Source of the DNA: a virus | IMG/VR virus record: IMGVR_UViG_3300045961_000189 | Span: 1 to 40,114 of that record | Direction: 5' to 3' (one strand) | DNA: 40,114 nt | Shown here: piece after piece, positions 14,856 to 23,181 of the stretch | Numbering within the stretch: position 1 is the stretch's first letter | How the letters are laid out: each line of letters starts with the position of its first letter | The notes under the pieces: generated by a model | Told to the model about the DNA's origin: nothing | What the model saw: the letters and a program-made list of their open reading frames with translations, nothing else | Databases searched by the model: none | Made by a program: the position numbers and the translations under genes

Positions 14856-16832
14856 GTGGCTAATGTTTCACCAGGTGTCTATACGAAGATTATAGACCTA
14901 TCAACTTATGTACAAGCAGTTCCATCAACAATTGGTTTTGCTTGCGGATTAACAAGAAAAGGAAGAGATAATGAGTTAGTATTCGTAGGATCCCGCTCAG
15001 AATTCATTACAGAGTGGGGGGAACCAAATGTAAACGATTATGGAAAGAATTACGGACAAGGCCCTTATATCGCCTATAACCATCTAGGAGAATCAGGAGC
15101 ATTGTATTGGATTAGATGCCTTCCATCAGATGCAGCTTATGCAAATCTAAGAATTGATACAAGATTAGCAAGTGCAGATGCAACAGCATCAATATCAATT
15201 ACATATGTAGATGCAGTTAATACAATTGATGAAATTAAAACAGGGTTAGAAGTTAGTGGTGATACTCAACCATTGTGTTACATCTATCCAATTGGAAGAG
15301 GTGACTATTACAATGCATTGGGTATTAGATTTACAGAACATTCAAATCCAACATTGAGTGGAGTATATGTCCTAGATATATACGAAAGACAAGCTGATGG
15401 TTCGGATGTTATTATTGAATCATTCGAAGTTTCATTTGATCCATACGCAACAGATGTTTCTGGTGACTCAATTTTCATCAGCTATGTTCTAGCAACATAT
15501 TCATCAGTTCTAAGAGCAGATATGTTGAAGTCAAACGGTTTCTATACATCAGGTTATGATTTGATTGTTAGATCATATGATAAAGAAATCGGTGCGATTA
15601 CAATTAACTCAACCGATGGTACTGCTTCATTAACAGATAATAAACAAGATTTTTCTGATTGGGATAAAGACCCAGAATCAGGAAATTCAAATTACGTTCT
15701 AATTGTAAAAGATGCAAGAGGAACAGAAATTTGGGGATGGATGGGTGCTGCAGGTGGAACAGAAAATGATACCGTCAATATTTTCAATGAAAGAAATCTA
15801 ACCACAGCAAGTCAAAATTGGAATGGTGATACAGCCAATTTTGATTACAACTCAACAATCACATATGATGTTAAGAAAGCAAAAGCAAGTGTAGCAACTG
15901 CATTTATATCATCTGAACCAGCTCCTTTGAAGAAAGGGTCTGAAGGTTCTCTAAGAAATGCTGAAGGAACAGTAGATCCTACAACAGCAGAAAATTTACT
16001 AGAACAAGCATATTCTGGATTACTAGTAAGCACAACAGGTGATTATGTTGATGATATTATGGATACCGATTTAGTTTACTTCTCAATCGTATATGATGCT
16101 GGTTATCCATCAGATGTTAAAACTGCTATCAGTACACTTTGCAATACCAGACGTGACTGTGTTGGAATTATGGACAATGGAGATAATGCTACATTCAATC
16201 TAGCTATTTCAAGAAGAACATCAGTTCATACATTCAACAATTACTATGTTTCACTATATGAATCATTTAACAAAATTTCCGATGCTTTCTCAGGAAATGA
16301 TATTTGGGTTTCTCCCGTATATCATCTATCATACTTACTACCAAGAAATGATAATGTTGCAGAACTATGGTTTGCAGCAGCAGGTTTTAACAGAGGAGCA
16401 ATTGAATCAATTAAAGAACTAAGATTCAATCCAAGATTGAGTCAACGTGATCAAATGTATCTAAAACAACTAAACCCAATTTGTAAGTTCTCAGCAGGTT
16501 ATGTTGTTTGGGGACAATTAACATCACAAACAAAACCAAGTGCTATGCAAGATTTGAATATCGTCAGACTTGTTCTATATTGCAAGAAAGCAATTGAACA
16601 ATACTGCCGTAACTTCATCTTTGAGCAGAATGATCCTATTACATGGGGTCAAGTAAGTGGTGCAATTACAGACTTCCTAGAAGTAGTTAAGAATAGACGT
16701 GGTTTAGATAATTATTCAATTGATGTTGGTGCAACAGAATACGAAAAGAAAACCAAAACATTCCATGTCAATGTAACATTACAACCAACCAGAGTTGTAG
16801 AAAAGATTGAGTTGAATTTCTACATCAGATAA
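14856..16832 (+). CDS. Tail sheath protein
   Basis: This 658-residue protein uses a GTG start at 14856 with GGAGG at 14842-14846. The N-terminus VSPGVYTKIIDLSTYV followed by PSTIGFACGLTRKG is typical of contractile sheath proteins. The C-terminal third holds the conserved sheath core: LNPICKF, an RLVLYCKKAIEQYCRNFIFEQND helix region, and a final strand region with KTKTFHVNVTLQPTRVVEKIEL, where neighbouring subunits exchange strands. The protein forms the outer contractile cylinder around the tail tube. A bidirectional terminator follows. The tail tube gene is not adjacent but lies about 2.7 kb further on, beyond an antisense cassette. The 90-bp gap before the gene shows no clear promoter. Confidence 0.95.
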   Translation: MANVSPGVYTKIIDLSTYVQAVPSTIGFACGLTRKGRDNELVFVGSRSEFITEWGEPNVNDYGKNYGQGPYIAYNHLGESGALYWIRCLPSDAAYANLRIDTRLASADATASISITYVDAVNTIDEIKTGLEVSGDTQPLCYIYPIGRGDYYNALGIRFTEHSNPTLSGVYVLDIYERQADGSDVIIESFEVSFDPYATDVSGDSIFISYVLATYSSVLRADMLKSNGFYTSGYDLIVRSYDKEIGAITINSTDGTASLTDNKQDFSDWDKDPESGNSNYVLIVKDARGTEIWGWMGAAGGTENDTVNIFNERNLTTASQNWNGDTANFDYNSTITYDVKKAKASVATAFISSEPAPLKKGSEGSLRNAEGTVDPTTAENLLEQAYSGLLVSTTGDYVDDIMDTDLVYFSIVYDAGYPSDVKTAISTLCNTRRDCVGIMDNGDNATFNLAISRRTSVHTFNNYYVSLYESFNKISDAFSGNDIWVSPVYHLSYLLPRNDNVAELWFAAAGFNRGAIESIKELRFNPRLSQRDQMYLKQLNPICKFSAGYVVWGQLTSQTKPSAMQDLNIVRLVLYCKKAIEQYCRNFIFEQNDPITWGQVSGAITDFLEVVKNRRGLDNYSIDVGATEYEKKTKTFHVNVTLQPTRVVEKIELNFYIR

Positions 16833-16842
16833 TTTAGTCAAA

Positions 16843-16884
16843 AAAAATAGCTGCTTGGGGATCAAACCTCAAGCAGCTATTTTT
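16843..16884. terminator. Bidirectional rho-independent terminator
   Basis: An 18-bp stem with one G-T wobble and a 6-base loop is flanked by A on the left and T on the right, so it can end both the sheath transcript (plus) and the radical SAM cassette transcript (minus). Confidence 0.9.
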
Positions 16885-16888
16885 CTCC

Positions 16889-17443
16889 CTATAGGGATTT
16901 AGATTCTTCTATTGCCTCTTCAAAATCGACAATATTCTTAATTGTATTTTCTACGAATTTGGCTCGCAAAAGATTAAGAACATTTGTTATATTAACTACA
17001 AATAATGGTCTTCCATTATTTCTTGCTTCATCATGCATATCATCATAACCATCTTTGCTCATCGTCGTTCTCATTTTACATCTTTCTATATAACTCAAAA
17101 AAGTTTCTTCGCTTTCTTTGTAGAATACTTCTGACTTAACTTCTGCACCGCTAAACGATCTTTTTGCTTCTGTATTATTAACTATAAAACCAAGACCTTC
17201 CAAAATTTTTAAGGAATAAAAAGTTGCAATTGCCGCTCTTTTTGTTCCTGGTGTCATAGTCAAAAAATCGTTGCATTGGTATAACATAAGATAATTTTTA
17301 ATTTGAGCAGAATCAACTCCCTTTGCACTTAAGATCACCATGTCAATATCTATAAACCCATCGAAATTAAAATCTTTTGGAATGGCAACATATTCATTTA
17401 AGAAAATTAACTGTGGTATTTGTTGATGGATAATTGTGAACAT
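16889..17443 (-). CDS. Hypothetical protein, last gene of the radical SAM cassette
   Basis: This 184-residue protein starts at ATG 17443 with GAGG about 5 bases upstream, 6 bp after the end of the preceding gene. No family is recognised. It has no membrane segment and no pair of closely spaced cysteines. Near the N-terminus (about 23-34) the segment DFNFDGFIDIDM resembles a calcium-binding loop of the EF-hand/dockerin type, but a single short match is weak. It is probably co-expressed with the radical SAM enzyme and could be a partner or substrate, or unrelated. Confidence 0.7.
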   Translation of the reverse strand: MFTIIHQQIPQLIFLNEYVAIPKDFNFDGFIDIDMVILSAKGVDSAQIKNYLMLYQCNDFLTMTPGTKRAAIATFYSLKILEGLGFIVNNTEAKRSFSGAEVKSEVFYKESEETFLSYIERCKMRTTMSKDGYDDMHDEARNNGRPLFVVNITNVLNLLRAKFVENTIKNIVDFEEAIEESKSL

Positions 17444-17449
17444 TTTACC

Positions 17450-18004
17450 TCAATGATGGCTAATTGTTATGTGTGGTAGTTTTCTAAAAGTGTACCCTGT
17501 TTCATAACCATGTTCTAACTCACTACCTTCTTGAGAGTTATCAGAAAATTCAAATTTATATAGAAATCCTTCTGGATTTCTTTTTAAAAAGTCAACCGTG
17601 TATTCTTTTGCATAAATTTTCTTTTTTAAATCTTTTTCTTTCCATACTGCTTCTCTCCATAATGGATTATTAAATGCTTCTGAGTAATTACTATATCTTC
17701 TTTCTGCATGCTCTACTTCAAAACTTCTTTGACCAAATCTTCTTCTTCCCTCTATCTTATCTTCTATTTCTTGAATATATCCTCTTTCAACTTCTTCACC
17801 AACAAATTTTAAGATTTTCTTTATTTGGCTTTGAATAAGAGGAATTGGTACTTGATCTTTTATTTGGGCAAATACTCTTTTGGCTTTCCATTCTGGTTGA
17901 ACAAAACCAGAAACTTCCTCAAGAGTTTTAACTTGCATTGGAAATATAACAATAAAAACAGAACTACTTGAATTTGTTACAAAATCAGTTTTTACTTTCA
18001 TCAT
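17450..18004 (-). CDS. Protein with N-terminal DFVTNSSSS motif, coupled to radical SAM gene
   Basis: The ATG at 18004-18002 overlaps the TGA of the radical SAM gene (ATGA), and a second ATG follows immediately at 18001-17999. The 184-residue product begins with MMKVKTDFVTNSSSSVFIVI. From memory, an N-terminal motif of the form (K)x(K/R)xDFVTNSSSSSF recurs in otherwise different hypothetical proteins of bacteria and phages; its meaning is not established. The rest is Lys/Glu/Arg-rich and probably helical (about 60-130), with a beta-rich C-terminus rich in His near the end. The coupling suggests that enzyme and protein act together. Confidence 0.75.
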   Translation of the reverse strand: MMKVKTDFVTNSSSSVFIVIFPMQVKTLEEVSGFVQPEWKAKRVFAQIKDQVPIPLIQSQIKKILKFVGEEVERGYIQEIEDKIEGRRRFGQRSFEVEHAERRYSNYSEAFNNPLWREAVWKEKDLKKKIYAKEYTVDFLKRNPEGFLYKFEFSDNSQEGSELEHGYETGYTFRKLPHITISHH

Positions 18005-19011
18005 ACCCCCGCAGGACAAGTGTTCCTTTTCTTCAAAAGAATTTTTCTTGCCTTCATGAATATTTCTGAATTATCCCATACATCTTTTATTGTTTTATCT
18101 GTAATAGAAACCCCTTCTCCCATATTACAAAAACTACATGGCATCATTCTCATAGTAGGGCTAATATATGCTGACATTCTTGATGCCTCACAAGTATCAA
18201 GAGACATTTTTTCTGCCTCTGTAAGAGAAGCAATAAACTCGCAATAATAGTTTACTAAACAACTATCCATCCCAATTTTAAATGGAAGTGGTTTTTCTTG
18301 AACTTCTTTTATAGCTTGGGATAAAAGATTGATTTGATATGCGGTAGGTTTTAGATCAGCCATTTGTTCAGCTCTTCCTCTTTGTTTAAACAGAAGAAAG
18401 ACAACCGCATTTAATCTTTTAAGATCAACCTTTCCTTCCCAAATGTCTTCTCCTTTTAAAAGAGAAATTGCATGATCGAATGTTTGTTTTGAGAAAACAA
18501 AATGAATGTTTGTTTTAACCTCAGAATCCATAAACATTTTCAAAGCGTCGTATGTAAATGGTTGATAATAGTTGGAAATTGCAACAGCTCCACAATATCG
18601 TTTTGATAAATCTACTTCTTCTTGAGTTAAATCTCTTCCACTAGTTGTATAGTTAGGAACAACTCTGTTGTGTTTTGCATACATCAAAAACTCTTCAAAC
18701 TGAGGGTGTTTGTTTGGGTCCCCTCTTCCACCTAAAGCAACCTGGTTTGTATGGTGTTTAATTTGATCAATAATCTTAATAAAATCAGCTATATCCATGT
18801 GGTCTTCTTCTACATCCCCTTGATAACAGATTGGGCATTTATTATGACAATGCCCCATAATTCCAATATCAATTAGAGATGGGAGTTTCAAACTGAATGG
18901 ATCTGGTTTTCCTTCAACTCCAGATAGAACTTCAAAACCAGTCTTTGTGCAATACCCTAGAAAATAATCATTGTCCACATAGATTTTGTCAAAAACTAAT
19001 TTCTCTTGCAA
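18001..19011 (-). CDS. Radical SAM enzyme with SPASM-like C-terminus
   Basis: The start chosen is TTG 19011, with GGAGG 5 bases upstream; an earlier in-frame TTG at 19053 lies inside the preceding gene and has no such site. The 336-residue protein has the Cys55-x3-Cys59-x2-Cys62 signature (GHCHNKCPICYQ) that binds the [4Fe-4S] cluster, and GGRGDPNKHP, the GGE-type SAM-binding motif, near residue 95. The C-terminal part carries more cysteines (MDSC, YYC, DTCEASR, MMPCSFC, NTC) in SPASM-like order, suggesting an auxiliary cluster. Such enzymes often modify peptides. It is not adjacent to other metabolic genes. Confidence 0.9.
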   Translation of the reverse strand: MQEKLVFDKIYVDNDYFLGYCTKTGFEVLSGVEGKPDPFSLKLPSLIDIGIMGHCHNKCPICYQGDVEEDHMDIADFIKIIDQIKHHTNQVALGGRGDPNKHPQFEEFLMYAKHNRVVPNYTTSGRDLTQEEVDLSKRYCGAVAISNYYQPFTYDALKMFMDSEVKTNIHFVFSKQTFDHAISLLKGEDIWEGKVDLKRLNAVVFLLFKQRGRAEQMADLKPTAYQINLLSQAIKEVQEKPLPFKIGMDSCLVNYYCEFIASLTEAEKMSLDTCEASRMSAYISPTMRMMPCSFCNMGEGVSITDKTIKDVWDNSEIFMKARKILLKKRNTCPAGV

Positions 19012-19012
19012 T

Positions 19013-19249
19013 TTATCCTCCCATTTTTTTTGATATATAGTCAAGAATATCAAGTAGATACAATGACCTAATTAAAACAATAATTGCCATGATAGGAAAC
19101 CATAAAGATGTTCCACCAAAAAATAATGGCAATACAACAAATAAAATAAGATAAGATAATCCTAAAGCTCTTCTACTTAACGCATCTATTTTCCAATTTA
19201 AAACCAATAAATAATATACCGGACTGAAGCTAATACTTTTAATACTCAA
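19013..19249 (-). CDS. Small membrane protein, first gene of the radical SAM cassette
   Basis: This 78-residue protein has a TTG start at 19249 with AGGAG 6 bases upstream. It has two strong hydrophobic segments (about 29-45 and 48-68) and a possible weaker one at the N-terminus. No family is recognised. Its stop codon is 1 base from the TTG of the radical SAM gene, so the two are tightly coupled. A membrane anchor or partner for the cassette is possible. Confidence 0.7.
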   Translation of the reverse strand: MSIKSISFSPVYYLLVLNWKIDALSRRALGLSYLILFVVLPLFFGGTSLWFPIMAIIVLIRSLYLLDILDYISKKMGG

Positions 19250-19294
19250 TTCTTACTCCTTTCTTTCTTCAAAAAAATTGAATTTCTTCACTCT

Positions 19295-19313
19295 TCAATT
19301 ATTTATATATATA
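19295..19313. promoter_or_regulatory. AT-rich divergent-junction element, copy C
   Basis: TCAATTATTTATATATATA differs from copies A and B at two positions. It lies 45 bp from the start of the minus-strand radical SAM cassette and 72 bp before ATG 19386 on the plus strand. TAAGAACAAAATG follows at 19349-19361. It is the third of three divergent junctions in the window, and all three hold this element. Confidence 0.6.
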
Positions 19314-19385
19314 GCATTGAGGTAATAAACCGAGATCTTTGGAAATATTAAGAACAAAATGTAAATTATCTATCGGTGGGCTTTT

Positions 19386-19577
19386 ATGAGATTAATAGAT
19401 TTTTACTTAGAATATATACAAAAAAATGATGAATCTTTTTCGGTGGATTCATTCCCACAAAAACAAATAATTATTAAGAAGAAAAAGAGGACCATAGTTT
19501 CGGAACAAAATACAAATGACAGTTACATAATGAAAAATAGGAGATCAATTTTGGAGGTTTTAGAAAATGGCTATTAA
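19386..19577 (+). CDS. Small hypothetical protein upstream of tail tube
   Basis: This 63-residue, Lys-rich product begins at ATG 19386; the upstream GGTGGG is a weak binding site. It ends 11 bases inside the tail tube gene, whose own ribosome binding site (GGAGG, 19552-19556) lies within it. No family is recognised. It could instead be an untranslated leader, so the gene call is tentative. Confidence 0.45.
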   Translation: MRLIDFYLEYIQKNDESFSVDSFPQKQIIIKKKKRTIVSEQNTNDSYIMKNRRSILEVLENGY

Positions 19578-20277
19578 GAATTCATTTGCCAACGTACCAA
19601 ATAATAGACTTAACAGAAATTTTGGTGGAACTGTAACAGGAATAGCTGATCCTTATATTACCGGGTATCACTTTGTTTATTTTGCAAAAATTCCTACACA
19701 GTTGCCAAAGTACGCTCTACTACCAGATGTTCAAACAATCACAAATCTTTTAGCAGGAGCTTGCTTATCAGTAACCCCACCTGGCGGAACTCTAAATAAA
19801 ATCGAGTTCACAGGATTGGGAGGAATCAAATGGGCAGTACCAGGAAACATTGATTATGGTAATTCAGTATCAGTTAAGTTCTTAGAATTCTCAGGAACAC
19901 CAATCCTAAACATTTTCCACGGTTGGGTTAAGATGATCAGAGACTACAGAACAGGTACTGCAAATCTAACTGGAAATGATTACACCAAATCATTGTATTC
20001 ATGTGTTATGTATTACTGGACAACACAACCAGATGCAAAGACAGTTGAGTATTATGCTGCATATGACGGTGTATTCCCAACAAAAGATCCACAAGATTTA
20101 TTTACAAGTGATGTAGAATCAATCGGAAGACTTGATCCAGAAATCGAGTTCAATGTCGATTATCTATGGCATGAAGATTGGGTTAAAACAAAGTGCCAAG
20201 AGTTAGCAGAGCAAGTATATGCAATTAAAGCAAACGTAATTGAAAAGTATGGGCAAACAGTAGCTTCAGCAACCTAA
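19567..20277 (+). CDS. Tail tube protein
   Basis: This 236-residue protein starts at ATG 19567 with GGAGG upstream. Segments typical of T4 gp19-like tube proteins are VSVKFLEFSGTPILNIFHGW and the following MIRDYRTG, with a further YYAAYDGVFP strand near the C-terminal third and the acidic end of a beta-barrel (EIEFNVDYLW). The subunits stack as hexameric rings to form the inner DNA channel of the tail. It belongs with the sheath gene functionally, although a minus-strand cassette separates them. The two genes that follow encode unusual cysteine-tailed membrane proteins. Confidence 0.92.
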   Translation: MAIKNSFANVPNNRLNRNFGGTVTGIADPYITGYHFVYFAKIPTQLPKYALLPDVQTITNLLAGACLSVTPPGGTLNKIEFTGLGGIKWAVPGNIDYGNSVSVKFLEFSGTPILNIFHGWVKMIRDYRTGTANLTGNDYTKSLYSCVMYYWTTQPDAKTVEYYAAYDGVFPTKDPQDLFTSDVESIGRLDPEIEFNVDYLWHEDWVKTKCQELAEQVYAIKANVIEKYGQTVASAT

Positions 20278-20288
20278 AGAGGATAATT

Positions 20289-21071
20289 ATGTTTATTCCA
20301 GAAAATTACAACCCTTACGACTCGCTATTATTTGATATGGCTTGTCGTGAGAGTTTATGTCTTATGGTTGATTTATCTTCCGTTCCTCATAAGAAAGAGT
20401 TAAAAAGATATATAACAAAAGAAGCATCCTCTTACGAAGTTCTATCTTTTGTTATTGGAAATCAAATGCCTAAAGAAAATCATACCATAGAAGATGAGAG
20501 ATTATTATTTGAACAATTCAAAACAATGTTATTGATTAACAAAAATGAAATAAGTCCATATATAGGAGAGAGTGTTATTCAAGAGATAATTTCAAATGTT
20601 GACACTCTCTCTATTCTTACGGAAGCAGATGCAGCAAATCCTCAACTTATGACCGGAGTTGGAAACACAGCCGTTAAGGCATTAGCAGGAAGTACTATTG
20701 CTATGTCTATAAGACATTTTTTTATGTCACCAATGTCTGCTGGTGTTGCTGCATTGGTTGGAAAATTATCAACAGCAATAGCAGGGCTAGGTGTTGCTGC
20801 CCTTGTTGCTCTCATGGCTTATGCTAGTTATAAAGTTTATAAAAACTTTTTATCTAAAGCAGCTAAGGCTTGTTCTGATAAAGAAGGAACAGAAAAGAAA
20901 ATGTGCATGAAAGAATTTGAGATTCAGGGGATTAGTGCACAACTTGCTGATATGAGAAAAGGTCTTTCTGCTTGCAGTAAATCAAAAGATCCAGAAAAGT
21001 GTCGTGAAGCATTAAACAAAAAGATGCAAAAAGTCAAAGAAAAATTAGATAAAGCAAGAACCAACATTTAA
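20289..21071 (+). CDS. Membrane protein with C-terminal four-Cys module (paralog B)
   Basis: This 260-residue protein lies 11 bp after the tail tube gene, with AGAGGA as binding site. An N-terminal helical domain (about 15-110) is followed by a hydrophobic stretch with one or two membrane segments (about 130-180) and a basic helical C-terminus with Cys195, Cys206, Cys229 and Cys238. The spacing C-x10-C-x22-C-x8-C and the signature KDPEKC place it with the proteins at 1517-2089 and 21091-22365. The position among tail genes suggests a virion or ejected protein that meets a membrane, but no family or function is known. Confidence 0.85.
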   Translation: MFIPENYNPYDSLLFDMACRESLCLMVDLSSVPHKKELKRYITKEASSYEVLSFVIGNQMPKENHTIEDERLLFEQFKTMLLINKNEISPYIGESVIQEIISNVDTLSILTEADAANPQLMTGVGNTAVKALAGSTIAMSIRHFFMSPMSAGVAALVGKLSTAIAGLGVAALVALMAYASYKVYKNFLSKAAKACSDKEGTEKKMCMKEFEIQGISAQLADMRKGLSACSKSKDPEKCREALNKKMQKVKEKLDKARTNI

Positions 21072-21090
21072 TTTAGGAGAGGAAAATAAA

Positions 21091-22365
21091 ATGATTATTC
21101 ATGAGCGTTTAAATTTAACAGAATCAATTCAATTTTTGATCTGCATGAGAAGAGCAGTTGCTGAAGCTGTTTGTAAATCAAATCAGTTATCAGATATTCA
21201 AAGAGTTAATTTGAGAAACTTTGTATTGAAGGAAGCATCTGATTATGAAATAATGAGCCTAGCTTTAAATGGAGAACTTCCTGATAAGAAATATGATTCA
21301 AATGCAGAGTTAAGACTGTTCAGTAATCTAAAGGAAGCTATTTATGTAGATTACAAAGAGCTATCAGAAGCTCTAGACGTTGATGTTCTACAAACAATTA
21401 TTTCAGAAATTGGACCAATTCATCCAATTACATCTACTGCCCTTCCTGTTCTAGAACATTATCTTTCAGAAGAACCAATGTCAGATGATGAAGGTGATCC
21501 TGAAAAGGTAAGAAAAGCAACATCCGCAATTAAGAATTTTGTAAAGGATGCTGGTGAAGCATTAGATAAGGGAACAGCAAAAGCAGCAGATAAAGCAAAT
21601 GAACTTGGAGCTAAAGCAAAGGCTGCTATGGCAGATCCAGAATTCAGAAAAGATTTACAAAACTGGATGAAAGAAAAAGGAGCTGATGCACAAGCCGCTC
21701 TAAAACATTTCAAAGACAAACTACAAGGATATCATGCAAAGAGTCAAGACTATGGTGCAAGACATCCCGAAGCAAGACCAAAGACTGATCTTAAAGGCGA
21801 TGTTGAACACGCTGTTGGTAAAGCTGTAGAAAAAGGAAAAGAAATTGCAGGCAAAGCAGTAGAGAAAGGAAAAGAAGCAGTAGGTGCTGCAAAGAAACTT
21901 GCAAAAGATCATGATGTTGAAGGAAAGGTTGCAAGAGGTGCCGAAGCTGTTGCTAGTAAAGCAAAAGGCGCATATAACCAAGCAAAAGAACTTGCTGGAA
22001 AACCTGCTGGAGAAACAATTGCTAAAGGTGTAGAAAAAGCACATCAGGCATACGAAAAAGGAAAAGAGTATGCTGGAACAACTGGTGGTGCTGCTCTAGC
22101 TGCAACTGCTCTAGCTGGAATGGCTGCATATGGTGCTTCCAAAATTTATAAGAGATTCTTCTCTCAAGCTGCAAGAGCATGCTCAGGAAAATCAGGTGCT
22201 CAAAAAACAGCTTGTATGCAACAATTTAAAGTAAAGGCAGCACAAGCTAAAGTTCAAAGCCTAGTTAGATCAAAGGCAACTTGTAAGAAAGCCAAAAATC
22301 CACAAAAATGTATGGCTGCTATTGACGCAGAAATTCAAAAAGCAAAAGCAAAGTCTGGAAAATAA
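21091..22365 (+). CDS. Long membrane protein with C-terminal four-Cys module (paralog C)
   Basis: This 424-residue protein has GGAGAGG upstream. Its N-terminal domain (about 1-120) aligns with that of paralog B (FVLKEASDYEIMSLAL against YITKEASSYEVLSFVI). A long Ala/Lys/Glu-rich helical middle (about 150-320) follows, with imperfect 11-residue repeats such as KAVEKGKEIAG and KAVEKGKEAVG that recall LEA or apolipoprotein-like amphipathic repeats. A short hydrophobic segment (about 328-345) leads to Cys364, Cys375, Cys398 and Cys407, again C-x10-C-x22-C-x8-C with KNPQKC. The middle is an insertion compared with the paralogs. The function is unknown. Confidence 0.85.
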   Translation: MIIHERLNLTESIQFLICMRRAVAEAVCKSNQLSDIQRVNLRNFVLKEASDYEIMSLALNGELPDKKYDSNAELRLFSNLKEAIYVDYKELSEALDVDVLQTIISEIGPIHPITSTALPVLEHYLSEEPMSDDEGDPEKVRKATSAIKNFVKDAGEALDKGTAKAADKANELGAKAKAAMADPEFRKDLQNWMKEKGADAQAALKHFKDKLQGYHAKSQDYGARHPEARPKTDLKGDVEHAVGKAVEKGKEIAGKAVEKGKEAVGAAKKLAKDHDVEGKVARGAEAVASKAKGAYNQAKELAGKPAGETIAKGVEKAHQAYEKGKEYAGTTGGAALAATALAGMAAYGASKIYKRFFSQAARACSGKSGAQKTACMQQFKVKAAQAKVQSLVRSKATCKKAKNPQKCMAAIDAEIQKAKAKSGK

Positions 22366-22401
22366 TTTAAACTAAAAAGCGAATAGAAAGGAGATAGAAT
22401 T

Positions 22402-23181
22402 ATGTTTCAAGGTTTTAATATTGCGCTCCCGGAGTACGAAGTAATAACACCACAAACAAATCTTTCTTATACTGTTAGATCAATGACAGTTCAAGAAGAA
22501 GAAAGATTAAAAGGAAGTTTGCTTACAGCAAACAAAATCACAGAGCATTTAAATAAATGTTTGTTTGAATGTTTAGTTAAGAAACCAGAAGAAATTACCT
22601 CATATGATGCATGGATGAAGAATACAACTTTAAAAGATAGAGATGCACTTCTATATGGTTTGTATCATATCACATATGAGGAAATAAGAAACTACGACAT
22701 TAGTTGTGGTTCGTGTGGCAAGAATTATTCTGTTACAGTAAAAGCATCTGATACATTCAATTATAATCCCTATCCACAAAATGATATTTTAACAAAAAAT
22801 GTTACTGTTCCTTTAGAAATGTTAAAAGGAGTTTTCGTAGTTCTAAGACAACCAACATTATTTGATGAAAGTGTTGCATTTAAAACTATTGCAACAACTA
22901 ATACAGATATGTTGATTGAAACTCTTATTATTAAATCAATTATGCAGAACTCTGAAACAGGTGGGGATAGCAAGATTTATTCAGATAGGGATGATATTAT
23001 GGATGCTTATAAAACACTTCCATCCAAGGACAAGAGAGAGGTTTACAAGGCTTACAGAGATAACTTTGGTCAATATGGAATTAATCTATTGATGAAGGCT
23101 TCCTGTATTCATTGTGATAATGTCGAAGACATTAACCTTGATCTTGTAGCCAATTTTTTTCGCATGGTGTACGCGGTTTGA
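22402..23181 (+). CDS. T4 gp26-like baseplate / tail assembly protein, zero-frame product
   Basis: This 259-residue protein has AAGGAGAT upstream. The pattern (N-terminal ALPEYE, the phrase LKDRDALLYGLYHITYEE, then a CGSC knuckle at Cys102-Cys105 and a second knuckle CIHC at Cys235-Cys238) is that of the T4 baseplate protein family found in many large myoviruses. The two CxxC pairs probably bind one zinc. It sits between the tail tube and gp25-like genes, where tail assembly chaperones are often found. Near its 3' end the codons AAT TTT TTT CGC form a probable +1 frameshift site leading to a longer product (see next entry). Confidence 0.75.
   Translation: MFQGFNIALPEYEVITPQTNLSYTVRSMTVQEEERLKGSLLTANKITEHLNKCLFECLVKKPEEITSYDAWMKNTTLKDRDALLYGLYHITYEEIRNYDISCGSCGKNYSVTVKASDTFNYNPYPQNDILTKNVTVPLEMLKGVFVVLRQPTLFDESVAFKTIATTNTDMLIETLIIKSIMQNSETGGDSKIYSDRDDIMDAYKTLPSKDKREVYKAYRDNFGQYGINLLMKASCIHCDNVEDINLDLVANFFRMVYAV

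Noticed and set aside
17338-17374. EF-hand/dockerin calcium-binding domain in the 16889-17443 gene
   Set aside because: Only one short loop-like segment is present, with the last acidic residue out of register, so it is mentioned but not called.
19012-19053. Radical SAM start at TTG 19053
   Set aside because: It lies within the preceding membrane-protein gene and lacks a binding site, while TTG 19011 has GGAGG at the right distance.
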